64,000 bases of DNA. Origin: Escallonia rubra (lineage: Eukaryota > Streptophyta > Magnoliopsida > Escalloniales > Escalloniaceae). The notes beneath the pieces are model-generated. The model was given only the letters and a program-made list of their open reading frames with translations. It was not told where the DNA came from and did not search any database. The position numbers were made by a program, and so were the translations under genes. The stretch spans positions 186,001 through 250,000 of the forward strand of contig JAVXUO010002639.1 in the NCBI GenBank assembly GCA_033065855.1. The letters run 5' to 3'. Position 1 is the stretch's first letter. Every line of letters starts with the position of its first letter. Of this stretch, positions 21,600 to 33,600 are shown one piece after another.

Positions 21600-23400
21600 T
21601 CCAACACACTTGATCTAAAATCATGAATTGTTGTCTTAAATCAGTCCCCTCCACTTGCAATGAACTTGCTCTCGAGTACTCTCCAAAAGAGCTCGGACCA
21701 AGTGGGTAGTTCCAATGTAGATAAGCCGCATTGAGAGAGGATAAGGGATTCAACACCCTTGTTCACGAGCACGTGCACCTGACAATGATCCTTGGTACGC
21801 TCTATGATTCCTTATGAATTCACAGTAATGAAACATCTCCCTTCCACATAAGAGGCTTGCATGCTTCTTCTTTCATCATGCGCTTCAGAATTATTGATCG
21901 ACCGTACTTCTTGAATGAATACATTTTCTTTGTCATGATGTGACAACTAGATCATAATGCCAATGTATGCCTAGTTTCATGTGATATGCATCCATGTCCA
22001 CTACATCGTATGTGATTTCATTCCGGTAGGATTTTCGATAAAAAAAAATGGTACATGACAAGCCTTACACACCATTCCTTCTGCACTTTTTTTAAACCAG
22101 CCAATGTGTATGGATGTGGGTGTTTTTCTGTCTTTAATTTTAGTTATTCTACCATGGCTTGAACAACGCTGTTTTCATCAGGAAAAAGTTATGTCGCTAC
22201 AAGTCTTTTTCTCATCTTGATGCTTATGGTATATTTCTTACAACAAAGGAGAATCTGTCGCCTTCATCATCAAGATTAGCCTTCTCTATTAGCATACACA
22301 TTTTCTTCCCCTTCTTTTTGTATTCTTTCTCCCATACCGCTCTAACATAATTTATAGCTCCTCATTTAGTGCATTCTTGACGTACGACCGGGCTCTCAAT
22401 ATCGACAATACTTGTTAATAAAAGAATACTCATATGGGTTTTTGTTGCGTGAGTGATTCTTTAATGGACCTACTCCTTTGTTTGTTGGATTAGATTGTAA
22501 CTTGCAAAGTAGAGGTAGGTTGTTTTTCTTTGTAGACAGTTGATTGCAATGAGTTTGAAAAGAACCTATTTTGAATTTGATCTTTGGTGGCTCGTGTGTC
22601 CAGTTGAGTCTCAATCTTGGCTGTTGAGTTGATGCTATTGTTGAGAATGAAAACTTGTTGAAGAGCTATTTTTTCTTGGATAGCGAATCATAATCCACCA
22701 AGAAATCTTGAAACCTGCTACGAGTTTGTTTCCATCAAGTCATTCTGTGCAAAGAGGTGATAAAACTCTTCTGTGCATGCTTGAACGAAAGGACTTCCTT
22801 GCATAGAATTTTAATACTAATTGAATAGGTTTTGTTCATAATTTGGAGGTAAAAAACCTCGTTCTAAGCAGCCACTTCATGTTCTGGCAATGTATGAGCC
22901 GGAGCCTTTTTGTAATCGGGTACATGCTAATTGTTGTTATTCCCATAAAGATGATGCTCCTCTTTTCTTCTAAAATACCTATAGCACCAAAGTATCTCTC
23001 CATGTCCGTGAGCCTATTTAGGAAATCCTCAATATGAATATATCCATAGAATTATGGAAGATCTACATTTAATCGATAATCTCTCTAGTTGTGAGCTGCA
23101 TAGCCTCATTTTTGTCCAGTTACATTATCCCTTACAAGGGTAATAACCAAGGGTTCATCATTACTGGAACATTTCTGGACATATTATCTGCTTTTGTACT
23201 GGGTTTGCTCTACGGGCAAATCTTTCAGCACGTTGCTCGTCCTTAATCCGCTCCCCAGGAAGCTTTGTGCGTCTTGAACATGTTTCTACTGGTGGAGCTG
23301 CTGGGATTCTACCTTGTGATTGGATGATCTCTGAAAACAACACTAGCGAAGATGATGTTGATAAAATGATTATTTACCATTACAAAGCTTTGAATACCAA
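21600..23400 (-). mobile_element. Minus-strand chromovirus-like Ty3/gypsy gag-protease remnant
   Basis: On the minus strand, a 60-codon frame at 23343-23161 is rich in Arg, Pro and Glu. Below it is a gag-like segment near 23060-22880 (GYIHIEDFLNRLTDMERYFG). At about 22340-22150 lie NLDDEGDRFSFVVRN and RHNFF, resembling the segment that leads into the protease of plant chromoviruses. At about 22030-21950 is a protease C-terminal region (EITYDVVDMDAYHMKLG), corresponding to the D-V-V-D-M-D-A-C-H-x-L-L-G hallmark. Stops and frame changes separate all blocks. No RT or LTR is seen here. The Mutator-like element at 23439 begins at its upstream edge. Confidence 0.65.
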
Positions 23401-24192
23401 ATAATGTGGCGGAAAACAAGGAACACGAGTAAAAGAAAGGGTTAATTACACACATGTCCCTGAGATTTGAGTGAAATTACAGTTAATGACACAAAGTTTC
23501 AAAAAGTAATAGACCGTTACCATAAACGTTAAAAATATAACACTTATGTCCAGCCATTAGGGATCCGTCCAAAAGGTGTACCTTTTTGTGATGTCATCAA
23601 TACGTATTTTTAAAATGACAATACTACCCCTATACTATATAAAAAATATACATAATCAATTTTGTTAGCAAACCCACGTGTGTTTCTCTATCTTCTAGCT
23701 GTACGGCAACTTTACAAAAGGGACATAAGTGAAAAAAATTAGACTGTTGTGTGTGAATGCAAAGCTGAAGAAGAAAAAGCTAGTGAGAACTGAGGCAGGT
23801 CATATGAATGCATGCATTGAGGCAAAACGGGGAAGATAATAGAAGGGATCTCTATTTCGAAAAAAGGCAACAAGATTTTGCAACCGCGTTCCAACATCTT
23901 GTAAGGTAAATTTCAAAAAATTTTGGTAAAAAATAATGCTAAGCAAAGTTAGGGCAACATAAATTTGCATGATTAATATGTCATAACAACATCAAGCAAC
24001 ATAAATTCAAGTCATTTTTACTATCTTAAAGTGCGTTAACACCATAAAATGTTGTGGTCAGAAACAAAAATTTTCAGTCCAGTCGCAATGGTTTGGGTTT
24101 ATGCACACCAAGTGTTTGATAAAAGTCCCAAGTAAGATCCTTTTTTTTTTGGTTATCTAATCACTAGTTTCCGTTTAATTTGCAGATTTTCA

Positions 24193-24552
24193 ATGTCAAT
24201 GGCCACGTCTTCTTCAAGTATTGGACGCAAGAGACAAAATCAACCATGTGACTGGAACTATGAGGACAAGAATTGCAAATGTGGAAGCAAGGCTTCTATT
24301 AGGGTTTCAGGGTCCTAAAACAACAAATATAAGTTGTATTACACATGTGCATTTGGAGAATGCAACATGTTTGCATATTGCAACCCAACCAATGTTGGAG
24401 TAATTGTAACCCAAACTCCCACCCAAACTATACTTGAAGCCATGGAGAAATATGGTCAATTTTATGGCTTAAGGGAGCATGATAGGGCACTAAGTGCAAG
24501 AATGGACTGCTTGGAAGAGATCACAAAAATGATGAAGATAGCCAAAATATGA
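24193..24552 (+). pseudogene. GRF-type zinc-finger-like ORF inside MULE-1
   Basis: The frame from ATG 24193 begins with a Ser-rich segment and continues with CKCGSKASIRVSG. It then reads YYTCAFGECNMFAYCNP and a C-terminal helix with coiled-coil-like spacing (ARMDCLEEITKMMKIAKI). The pattern C-x-C-G-x2-A, a strand, an aromatic then C-x5-C-x-(F/Y) matches the small plant GRF zinc fingers, a family often found next to transposon genes (family knowledge). An in-frame TAA at 24316-24318 lies between the two halves, so it is broken unless spliced. Its role is unknown. Another reading is a captured host fragment. Confidence 0.6.
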
Positions 24553-24824
24553 TGCTTTTTTATGTGTTTAGTGGCTATTGCAATTGGAGTAAAGTATTAG
24601 GGCTAGTGATGTGTAAGGGAGCATTTATGTATTTAGTGATGTGCTAATGTTGTTGAAGCTATATTAGTGATGTGTTAAGTGTTCAAGCTATTCTTGCTCA
24701 AGCTATTATGTATTTGTAGACAGGAAACAAAGGCAATATGCAAAGTTGAACCTGATAAGATAGTGCAATAGAGCATTTAATTCACATCGATGTCCAAAAA
24801 TTGATTTCCAAATTCACACTGCAG

Positions 24825-25498
24825 TCAGGCTGCTATGTCCAAATTTACATCACAATCATCGCTTTCCTCATAGTCAGGTATATCATCTTTAAAAGCTTGA
24901 ACAAATTCATTATCACTCCTATCTGAACTAACATCTAAACCACCACCACCATCTGAACCAACATTACCACCATCTGAACCCATATCGCCACTTTCTCCTA
25001 GTCTAACAGACTCATCTTCACTGCTCACCCTCCAATTCTCATCCATCTCATCATTACTGCTCATCATCCAATTCTCATCCATCTCATAATCACTGCTCAT
25101 CATCCAATTATCTTCCATCTCATCATTACTGATCTCACAAGGCCCCTCTTTTTCATACATACCCCCATTATTAGGTTCATTTTCTGGATCCCTATATACC
25201 ATTGATGGCATTACCTCCACAGCGACACATAAAGTGATATCAGTTCCACCTCCTTATTTAATCTAAACATCTCCATCAAACTCGTATCATCTAAAATGTC
25301 AATTTTGTCATTACTCTCACCCACTAAAGCAGTAACACCAAACATTACATTGACATTGCTTTGAATACCATCAAGTCCAAGTTCACACATATCATTTAGC
25401 AGCTCTATATAACTGTACTTATCAGGAACAACATCATGTATGGTGAACTCAAGCTTGTTATCATAATGAACCCTAAGATCATGTTTAATAGAAGCCAT
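24825..25498 (-). pseudogene. N-terminal PB1-like part of a MULE transposase gene inside MULE-1
   Basis: From ATG at 25498 the frame encodes a ubiquitin-like, PB1-like N-terminal domain: HYDNKLEFTIHDVVPDKYSY, then a Leu/Asn-rich middle and EVELISLYV. This resembles the domain at the start of many plant Mutator transposases. At about 25215 the frame shifts by one base and continues into a strongly acidic region with repeated DEMDENWMMSS-type units (24825-25220), also typical after that domain. The protein stops at 24825; the DDE catalytic core and SWIM finger that should follow are missing. It is convergent with the GRF-like ORF. Confidence 0.7.
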
Positions 25499-26389
25499 AG
25501 TTGCACCTGATAAGGTGAAAGTAATAAAGCAAAAAACCTAATTTCAGAATAAGATTTCTGAAGCCTACAGAATTTCATGTAAGGGCAATATAAAGCAAGC
25601 ACATAAATTTTCGACACTAGCAACCACAAATTACATTTTTATTACAAAACCCCCAATTTTTCAAGCAGCAAACTGTTGACCTATATAGATATATACAAAT
25701 CCATGTAGTACAAATAAAATAGACAAGATAATTCACATAGCCATATTATAATTCTAAAAACCTAAACATCGTAAGTCATATGCATGAAGTTGCATTGGCA
25801 TTTTTTAGATCAACAGAGAATAGTGTAAACCCTAAAATTACAATGAGCATGCAACAATGCTACCATGCAAGGATGCTCACGTGTTGATCGATGCAATGTT
25901 TGGTGTAGAACTTTGGTTTGTGAAGACAAAATCATATGGGTGAACCAGTACAAAGGATTACACATAAACTTACAACTACTATGCAATGGTGGATGGAGAA
26001 TGTACTGCAATTTCCTCGTAGTGTCTTCCTTCGCCGATGAATCCTTCAATCTTCCACCAAATTAGGGTTTCTTTGGGTTGGTGACATTAACAAACAGGAA
26101 ATGAAGAGACGGAAGAGATAGAGAGGGGATGGGGGAAAATAAGGTAGAATCTCTTGTCTTCCACTTTCTCGCTTTTTGGCCTTCCATGGGCAAATCAGGG
26201 ATATCAATTTTACTTATGGGCAATATGGTCATTTTGACCATTCCGTTATGTATTTGTATATTCTGTTAGGTCAAAGGACATAAGTACATGTTTTCCAAAC
26301 TTATGGACACGCGTGTAATTTTACTCAAACCTCGGGGACATATGTGTAATTAACCCTAAAAGAAAATTGTATGAAAACGAAAAGTTTTT

Positions 26390-26820
26390 TTCTTCAGTTT
26401 TGTAAACCGGAGAAAAAAAACACGTTTGACACACTGTTTTTGTTTCAGTTTTGAAAACCAGTTTTTAAAATAGGGCTGTTTTTGGAAACTCCCATTTACG
26501 AGTTTAGGGTTTTGGTTTTTATTTTGAGACCACCACCCTCCCACCGCTATAGCCACCGCCCATCGCCACCGGACACCGTCGGAGACCACTGCCGGCCACT
26601 AGCCGTCGGCATCCACCACCGGCGGGCCACAGCCGGCCCTCGCCGCACCCCACCACCGCCACTGCAAACCACCACCAAAGAAAACTCAAAATAAAAATTG
26701 GGTGATCAAACACATATTTGTTTTTTTAAAAAATAAAAATTAAACTAAACTGATTTTGATTTTGATTTTTTTGAAAATTAAAAACCAAAATTAAAAGTGA
26801 TTTTAAACGCTACCTAAGTT
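26390..26820. mobile_element. GC-rich miniature element remnant (copy 1)
   Basis: An AT-rich left arm (cagttttgaaaaccagtttt) and a right arm ending at gattttaaacgctacctaag enclose a very GC-rich proline/threonine-type stretch of CCACC repeats at about 26525-26680. The same build recurs immediately downstream at 26955-27460, so the two are related. Left boundary and target duplication are not clear. The open frames on both strands in the GC-rich core are composition artefacts. Confidence 0.5.
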
Positions 26821-26954
26821 ACTAACAAATGGGCCGGCCACAAAGATATTACTGGTAGTGTCCAAATCACGTGAAATGGTTTAAAATCATGCTGCATGAG
26901 ATGGGCCAGTGTGACAAAATTTTTTTGCTCTTTTTTTTTTTTTTTTCAGTTTTT

Positions 26955-27456
26955 AAAAACTGAAAAAAGGAGCGTTTGGTAACCATTTTTTTTCAATTTT
27001 AAAAACCAGTTTTTAAACTGAAGAGTAAAAAAAAAAACTTCAAAAACTGGTTTTTTTTTTTTTTTTCACTTTTGGTTTTTTTTTCTTAGACCACCACCAC
27101 AACCCTCCCACCGCCGGCAGCCACCTCAGGCGACCACCTCCGGCCGCCGGCGACCACTGCCGGCAGCCACCTCCGGCCGCCGGAGACTGCCGGCAGCCCC
27201 CTCCGGCCGCCGGCGACCACCGCCGCTCCGGCCGCCGGTCACCACCACCACCACCACCACCGCTACACCCCACCACCGCCACCGCAAACCACCACAAAAA
27301 AAAAGTCAAAATAAAAAGGGTTACCAAACACAAAAAAAAAAAAACTCAAAAAAAAAGGGTTATCAAACACTCACTTATTTTTATAAAAAAAAAAATTAAA
27401 CTGCTCTTTAAAAACTTTAAACCAAATTTTGTTTTTTTGCCAAACGAACCCTAACG
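26955..27456. mobile_element. GC-rich miniature element (copy 2), hAT-like ends
   Basis: The left end ggagcgtttggtaacc (about 26968) resembles the reverse complement of the right end (gccaaacgaaccct, about 27440-27453), a short inverted repeat of a type common in plant hAT-like MITEs. The interior has homopolymer A and T runs of 10-17 bases and a GC minisatellite at about 27095-27290 made of CCGCCGGCGACCACC-like units. There is no coding sequence. It ends about 200 bp upstream of the COMM-domain gene start. Confidence 0.55.
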
Positions 27457-27661
27457 GTTTCACAATTTGATTATATGTGACCTAAAATTGTGAAATGCTT
27501 CCGCCTCCTTAAATCACACCCGTTGACTAATCACATCTGCTGGCGTTTGCTAGACCAAATTATGTCAGCATTACAACAAAGATTTTATCGAACTGAGGGA
27601 GGGGTCGCGGGGGCAGATATGTAGGGGGCATTGCGCTTGTGTGCGCGTGTAGGTGGGGGAT

Positions 27662-30600
27662 ATGGAGGCGGAGTCGCTGCTGTACCTGCAACTAGACAAG
27701 CTATCTGTCATCAAGTCCGAGGAAGAGCTCCAACAGATCCTTTCGACCCTGTGGAGAACCCGCAAAACCGGTCTCACCATTCCCGACAAGTCCCATCTTC
27801 AGTCCCTGCTCAATCTACCATCCCTTGCTCAAGTCGAACCTGTAAGAAAGACGAAACCTTCTATTCTTCCTTACAATTGATTGGATGTTCTTGCACTGAA
27901 TGCCATTTACAATAGCTCTACACGTTGTCATATTCCCCGGTCAAATACTCCATCTGTGGCATTGTAGTTTCCGCTTTTAGCTTTTTGCGTTTTTTTATGA
28001 TAGAACGTTACTCATCGTCATTTACCTGAGCTTAACTTGCCCGAGGGTATTTATTCAATGTACTATTGCTATTTAAAGTTAACGTTTACATGTACTTAAA
28101 CTTATCATTAGATTTTGCAAAAAGTCAAAAGAAAAAATCCAATGTAGCGGAACGGGTATGTCTAATTTGTTGAAACAAGTCATTAGACATATCGATAGTC
28201 AGATTTTGGAAGCCCCGAATTACTTAGCGTTCAAATGATTGGGTTGTGGAACTCATGCGTACTTTGTCATCAAATAAGAGAAACAACGTATCAGGACGAG
28301 GTTTATTTTTGTAGAAAAACATATGGGAATGTTTGAATCCCTTATCTAGTCTAGTTCTTAATAAGGCACCTTCAACATTATAATCTTGCTTTTCCCGACT
28401 ATACCAAAACTGCATACAGATATTATGTAACAATTCTTGTAGCATACTAAAAGTTCCAACATCCGCGATGCGTGGGCATTATGTAATTTATGTTGTTAAT
28501 GGAAATATGAATGCATGTAGTTGAGGAGAAAAAAAGAGTATCAATGGACGAAATTTTCTGAAAGAAAAAGAGAATGTTTTAAGCTTTAATTGGTTCTTAT
28601 AATAATTTTCCTCCTAAGATCACGTGTCACAATGCTACATAGGTACTTATGTAACGCAAAAGAAGTTTTTGATGCCTAAGTGATGAGCAATCGGCTTAAT
28701 ATACGGTTTAGATGTAGTAACCTAGTATGTGTTGAGATATAAACCCCCGTAGGGAAAATGATAATTAACGCTGCGATATGTAAGCCTTGTGGCATTGTCA
28801 ATTGACTTTGAGTTGGATGCTTTCATCTGGTATAAGAGTTGGCCGACAGAGAACTCAAAATTATATCCACTGTTGGCACCCACTTTAGTTCGATGTGTCG
28901 AGATATACATCCCAGATCGGGATAATTATTATTACCACTTCAAAGTATAAGCCTTGTGGGCCTCTACCCTCGTTGCCATTTGGTTTTGACTTGAATGCTT
29001 TCACTGTATATATTGACACATTTGTTGGTTTCAAGGTGGTAATTTGTACCATGAACTATAGGAACTGCTCTACATAATTTACTAACAAAATTATCTTCAT
29101 AGTTTTAGAAGTTGGTTTCAGGGATAATAATGAAAAGGAGGTGTTATGGTTCTTAATAATTATGTGTTTCTTCCTTGCATTTGGAAAGTTCTGTAAGCTA
29201 CACTACGACGGTGTTTATTCTTACTTTTAAGCAGGTAAGCGACCCAATAATGAAACTCCCGGGGTTTTGTGCTGGTTTTTGATACATGTGTCTGACAATA
29301 GGTTTCGGCATGCCTTCGCTCACTTATCAGAAAATGTGTACATGAGAACTTTACTGGTGATGATATGTTGAAGCTCTTTCCACCTGATCTGCCTCTTGAT
29401 CTACAAAGCATGCTTGTCATGAGTTTCCAGAAGTATCAAAACCAATGGAAGGAGGAGATGTTGAGAGAGCAGGTGATAAGTCTATGCCTGATCGATCGGT
29501 GTGAGTTAGTGTTTCAAAGCAGTAGAAATTAGTTGGATTTTCATATCAAAATTAGTCGAACTCTGGACTTGAACTGTGATTTAGTTGGATGCACATATGA
29601 CAGATTTAATATTGGCTGTTACAGTTGGTGTGTTATGGACGTAAACAAAGGGCATCCGTTGCACTCCCATAAAGGCTAATGACACTCCCTGCATGGCTTT
29701 GAAGGGTTGTACTTAGTACAATCACGTGCGTAAAGTAGCAGTAGCTTTAGTGCAAATAGCCATTACGGGAGTGCCAATAGGGCTACCCCATATATATATG
29801 TACACTTATTTATATGTTTCTTACAGCCGGTTAGTCTTGTAGCTTCATTGATGAGCTGACGTTTGTGGTATTATTGAATAAACTTAACTCAAAAGGACTA
29901 TAAGGACTATCAGAAAGAAAATTTTATTGATTACCAAACTCTGTTGTTCTTAGGTCTGGCAGTTAGACTTGAACTAAAACCCAGCACTAAATTAGCAACT
30001 TTACAATTCTTAATGATTCAAAATTATGCCTGATTTTCCTTACTCCAAGCTTGATCATTACTGTAGAATGAGGTGAACTATCTACAGAGCAGGAAGCCAA
30101 CACTGTAACCTATTCTTTTTCTTCTTATTTGCATGTGTGCATGCACAAAATAGAGAAGGGAAGGGGGAAGTGAGTTTGTAATTTTGAATTAGGCCAACCT
30201 TCAAATAGCTATAACTTGACAAGGCTTTTGAATTTTTTGGTAGTTGACATTGCCTTGCTTTGGAAATTAGTTTCTAATGTACTTCAATTCTTTCTTTGCG
30301 CACTCTCATCATTCTCTTATGTGTTTACTTGAAATTCGACCAGCATCTGATGCCAAAGACCAGTTTCTCCCACCCGGTTAATCCAACCTTGCCGCCAGCT
30401 CTCATATCTTTTGCTAATTCGGACATTAGTGCATCTCTCTGGCCTCGACAGGGTGATCCCATCCCCCATTCTGGTCGAAACGGTATTGGGGTTTCCACAC
30501 CAATCATTGCTGAAACTAATGCGCTCTGTTTGCCCCTACATCTCCAGCATGATATTGGTCCTCCCGATAACGTGGTATGTGGATGTTTACAACCTCTTTC

Positions 30601-33600
30601 GTTTCTCAGTTTAGTATATTGAGTTCACTTGTTTTTTGTTAAGTGTTTTTCGGAATAGTATGTCATGAAACCGCTTATTTACCTTTTTAAATATCTTTTT
30701 GTATATTAAATGTACAAGTTCTGAACTGCCTTTTCTACAATTTCAAGTGACCAAATGCTTAATGTAGTTTACCTGAACTATAATGTTTACAAAATATGTT
30801 CAGTGTCAGTAAAAAGTCAAGTCGTCTTTTTCTAATTAGAAGTTTTATAGCAAAATATCTGCAAAATATCAGTTGCGGATCTCGTATTCTCATAATTCAA
30901 GCCTGGTGAACTCGGTAGATCTGGCCAGAAATTTGGGCCATCAGACTACTCCCGACATTTGTTATGGTGCTAGTAGACTTCAAAATAGAAACTTTAGAGA
31001 CCACCTATTCTGGACTAAGTATCTTCCCTAGAGTACTCTGACTACGGAATGTCAGACAAGTTAAGACTCATAGAACTACATGTTCCCAAAAAGCTCCAGA
31101 GCCTATGTACTCTGGACTCTCAGGAAATAAAGGAAATCCCATCTTTGTTGGTAAAAAATGAACACAAGATCTTGATCACGAATATGGCAATGCGATTCCC
31201 ACCACAACCTGTAAATAATTATTCAAGAAGAAAAAAGCATATTGCAGATATCAAAAGGAAGGAAATTAAGACTAAGTGAAACGATATTGTTGAAAGACAG
31301 TGTACACCAAAGAGAGTAATCATCTTTGGAATCAGATTTGAGATCACGTAGAAGTCAAATATTCCTTCAGAAAGTCGGAGGAATCCCAAACTAAAGTTCC
31401 TTGTACACCCTCTCAAACTCCAGTAAAAATTGACTGCACGCTTTCTCTGTGCAGTGCTTTCATGACCCTCTCTTCCTCTTCATGCGTAGGTGCTTGTTCA
31501 GCTCCCATTGGAAATCAATCCTGTGCATATCCGGTCCATATGTTGCCAGCAAAATGTCAATTGCAATGGTGCAGCATACATACTCGAAAGCAATGGAGAT
31601 GCATACACGCTTGCCTTTGAACACCAAAAAAACCTTTTTAAAGCATTGCATCTGTTACACAACTTTCTCTGCCAACACAAGGAATAATAAGCTGTCGTCC
31701 TCTTTAGAAAACCTAAAAAAGTTTTCATGCGTTCAAGAAGCCAGTGAGCCACCTGAATTGTTTATGCTTCAATGCTCATCAAGGGTCACAAAAGAAGAAA
31801 AGGAAAAAAAAATACATGCACGTACGTTTTAACGCCACAAACCCCATGGGCCTGTCTGCCTCGCCAACTTTCCATTCCTAACAATCAGAAATGCTGAATA
31901 ACCTACTAAAGGTAAAACATAGAAACTAAACGTCCTCCTGTATCAACTTAACAAAAATATCCAACGAAACAAATCCTTGACTTAATATTTCCCCACCTTA
32001 CAAAATCCACAAGTCTACAGCTAGCTACTAGACTAGAAAAACAAATAAGCTCTTGAGCCTTTTGAGCATCCACTCAACTACTTCCTTAGAATGACCAGCT
32101 TAAAATCTCTATCAACCTGTTGGGAGGAACAGGGGTTTAGCTCAAATAGGCCAGAAAGGAAAAATACCACGGAGTGGCAAACAAACGGCAGAAAACAACA
32201 ATAGCAACTGAATAGGAAAAGTCATACAGTTAAGAAATTCAAAGTCTATACAGCTAAGACTCACAATCAATGGACACAAGGCTTGAAACATTACGGATAA
32301 GTAGGACATAATTCATGACAACCACAGCCGAAAAGCCATATCCATCGTAGCCGTAACGGCCAAATCCATCGTAGCCTTAAGGCCAAATAGTCGTAACTAA
32401 GGGCGAATAAATCATTTACTAGTTGGAGTACAAATGGAGTACAACAGATTTCATGTCTAACATACAAAAATTCTTCTAAGAGTACAAACGAATATCAGAG
32501 TGATAACACAAAGCATCAACGACAGACAACACAATTGTTCAAAGCCAGTGAGAGTAATGGAGTTTTCCCTTATCTCAAATCATGCAAACACTATCGCTTC
32601 AACAGGTTCCTTGGTCTAACCTGGATCACATAGTCATATATTAGTGAGACAACTCATCTAACCACAACAAATCCTTTCCTACGCAATTATATCAATCCAA
32701 ACCAGGTATAAGAACCCACCAAACTGATTTTATTCTCTTAGAAACTGATATTATAATTGAGAAAAGCATCTGGCTCTAATCTAAAGCTTCTCATGCCAAT
32801 TATAGGATTAAAACCTAAAAATTGCCGTTAAAAACATTGTTATTATGTAACGTCACTTTTGCCTTTCAAAAATTATTATCTATGAGGTTACGCAGAATTC
32901 GTGTTTCCCCATAATATCATAAAGTCATGGTGAAAATTTCAGAAAATTATTTGAAGAATAACATTACTTATCGCATCTCAAAGATTCCTTGAGAAAAAGC
33001 CTAGTTTTTATCGTTTTTTATTTTCAGTGATTTGGGGTATTAAACTTGGTTACCAGAGAGAGTAAACAAGAAATATATCTTTAAGATGGTGATATACGTT
33101 TGAACTTTAAAAACCAAATTCAAAGTGTACGATATTGAAACATAATTACAAATTGGGATTTTTACAAAAAACATTCAAGAAGAATTGCCTTAACAACAAA
33201 TCTTTTGCCTTTTTCTTCAAACCCTAGCCTCTTCTCCTCTTTCTTTGTGCTTCTCTTTATTGTGACAACCCCACCACTCTCACAAAGCAAAGTAAATTAC
33301 GACAAACCTAAGTTGAGCACCCTCATAAAAGCCCACTAATCCATCATTTAACATCATACTCATGAGCCCAATCTATTAATTGTCGCTAAAAGAATGTCCG
33401 ATATTTATTAAATGTCACGAAAAGCATATTGCATATTTAAATTGTTCGTTTTAGGCTCGGGGTATTACATTCTCCTCCTCTTATAAAAACTCTGTCCGTG
33501 GAGTTAGCTACTGCCTTTCTCTGATAACTGTAGTTAATCCACTTTGAGTAAGACCACAAGTTAGAGGCAAAGTAATGACGACTGACTCTTTCTTGAAGGT

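Larger units (their letters stand above)
23439..26356. mobile_element. Mutator-like element (MULE-1), 2.9 kb, perfect 9-bp target duplication
   Basis: The left end gggttaattacacacatgtc and the reverse complement of the right end (gggttaattacacatatgtc) form a long terminal inverted repeat of about 40 bp. The flanks are TAAAAGAAA at 23430-23438 and TAAAAGAAA at 26357-26365, an exact 9-bp duplication as made by Mutator-like transposases. Subterminal DNA (gtcatcaatacgtattttta, near 23600) is closely related to the right subterminal region of MULE-2 at 41722-42973, so the two are one family. The interior carries two opposed coding remnants, listed separately. The catalytic part of a transposase is absent, so it is non-autonomous. 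Confidence 0.92.

Noticed and set aside
31449-31832. 127-codon plus-strand frame in intron 3
   Set aside because: Overlapping frames on both strands with no recognisable protein family; treated as intronic noise.
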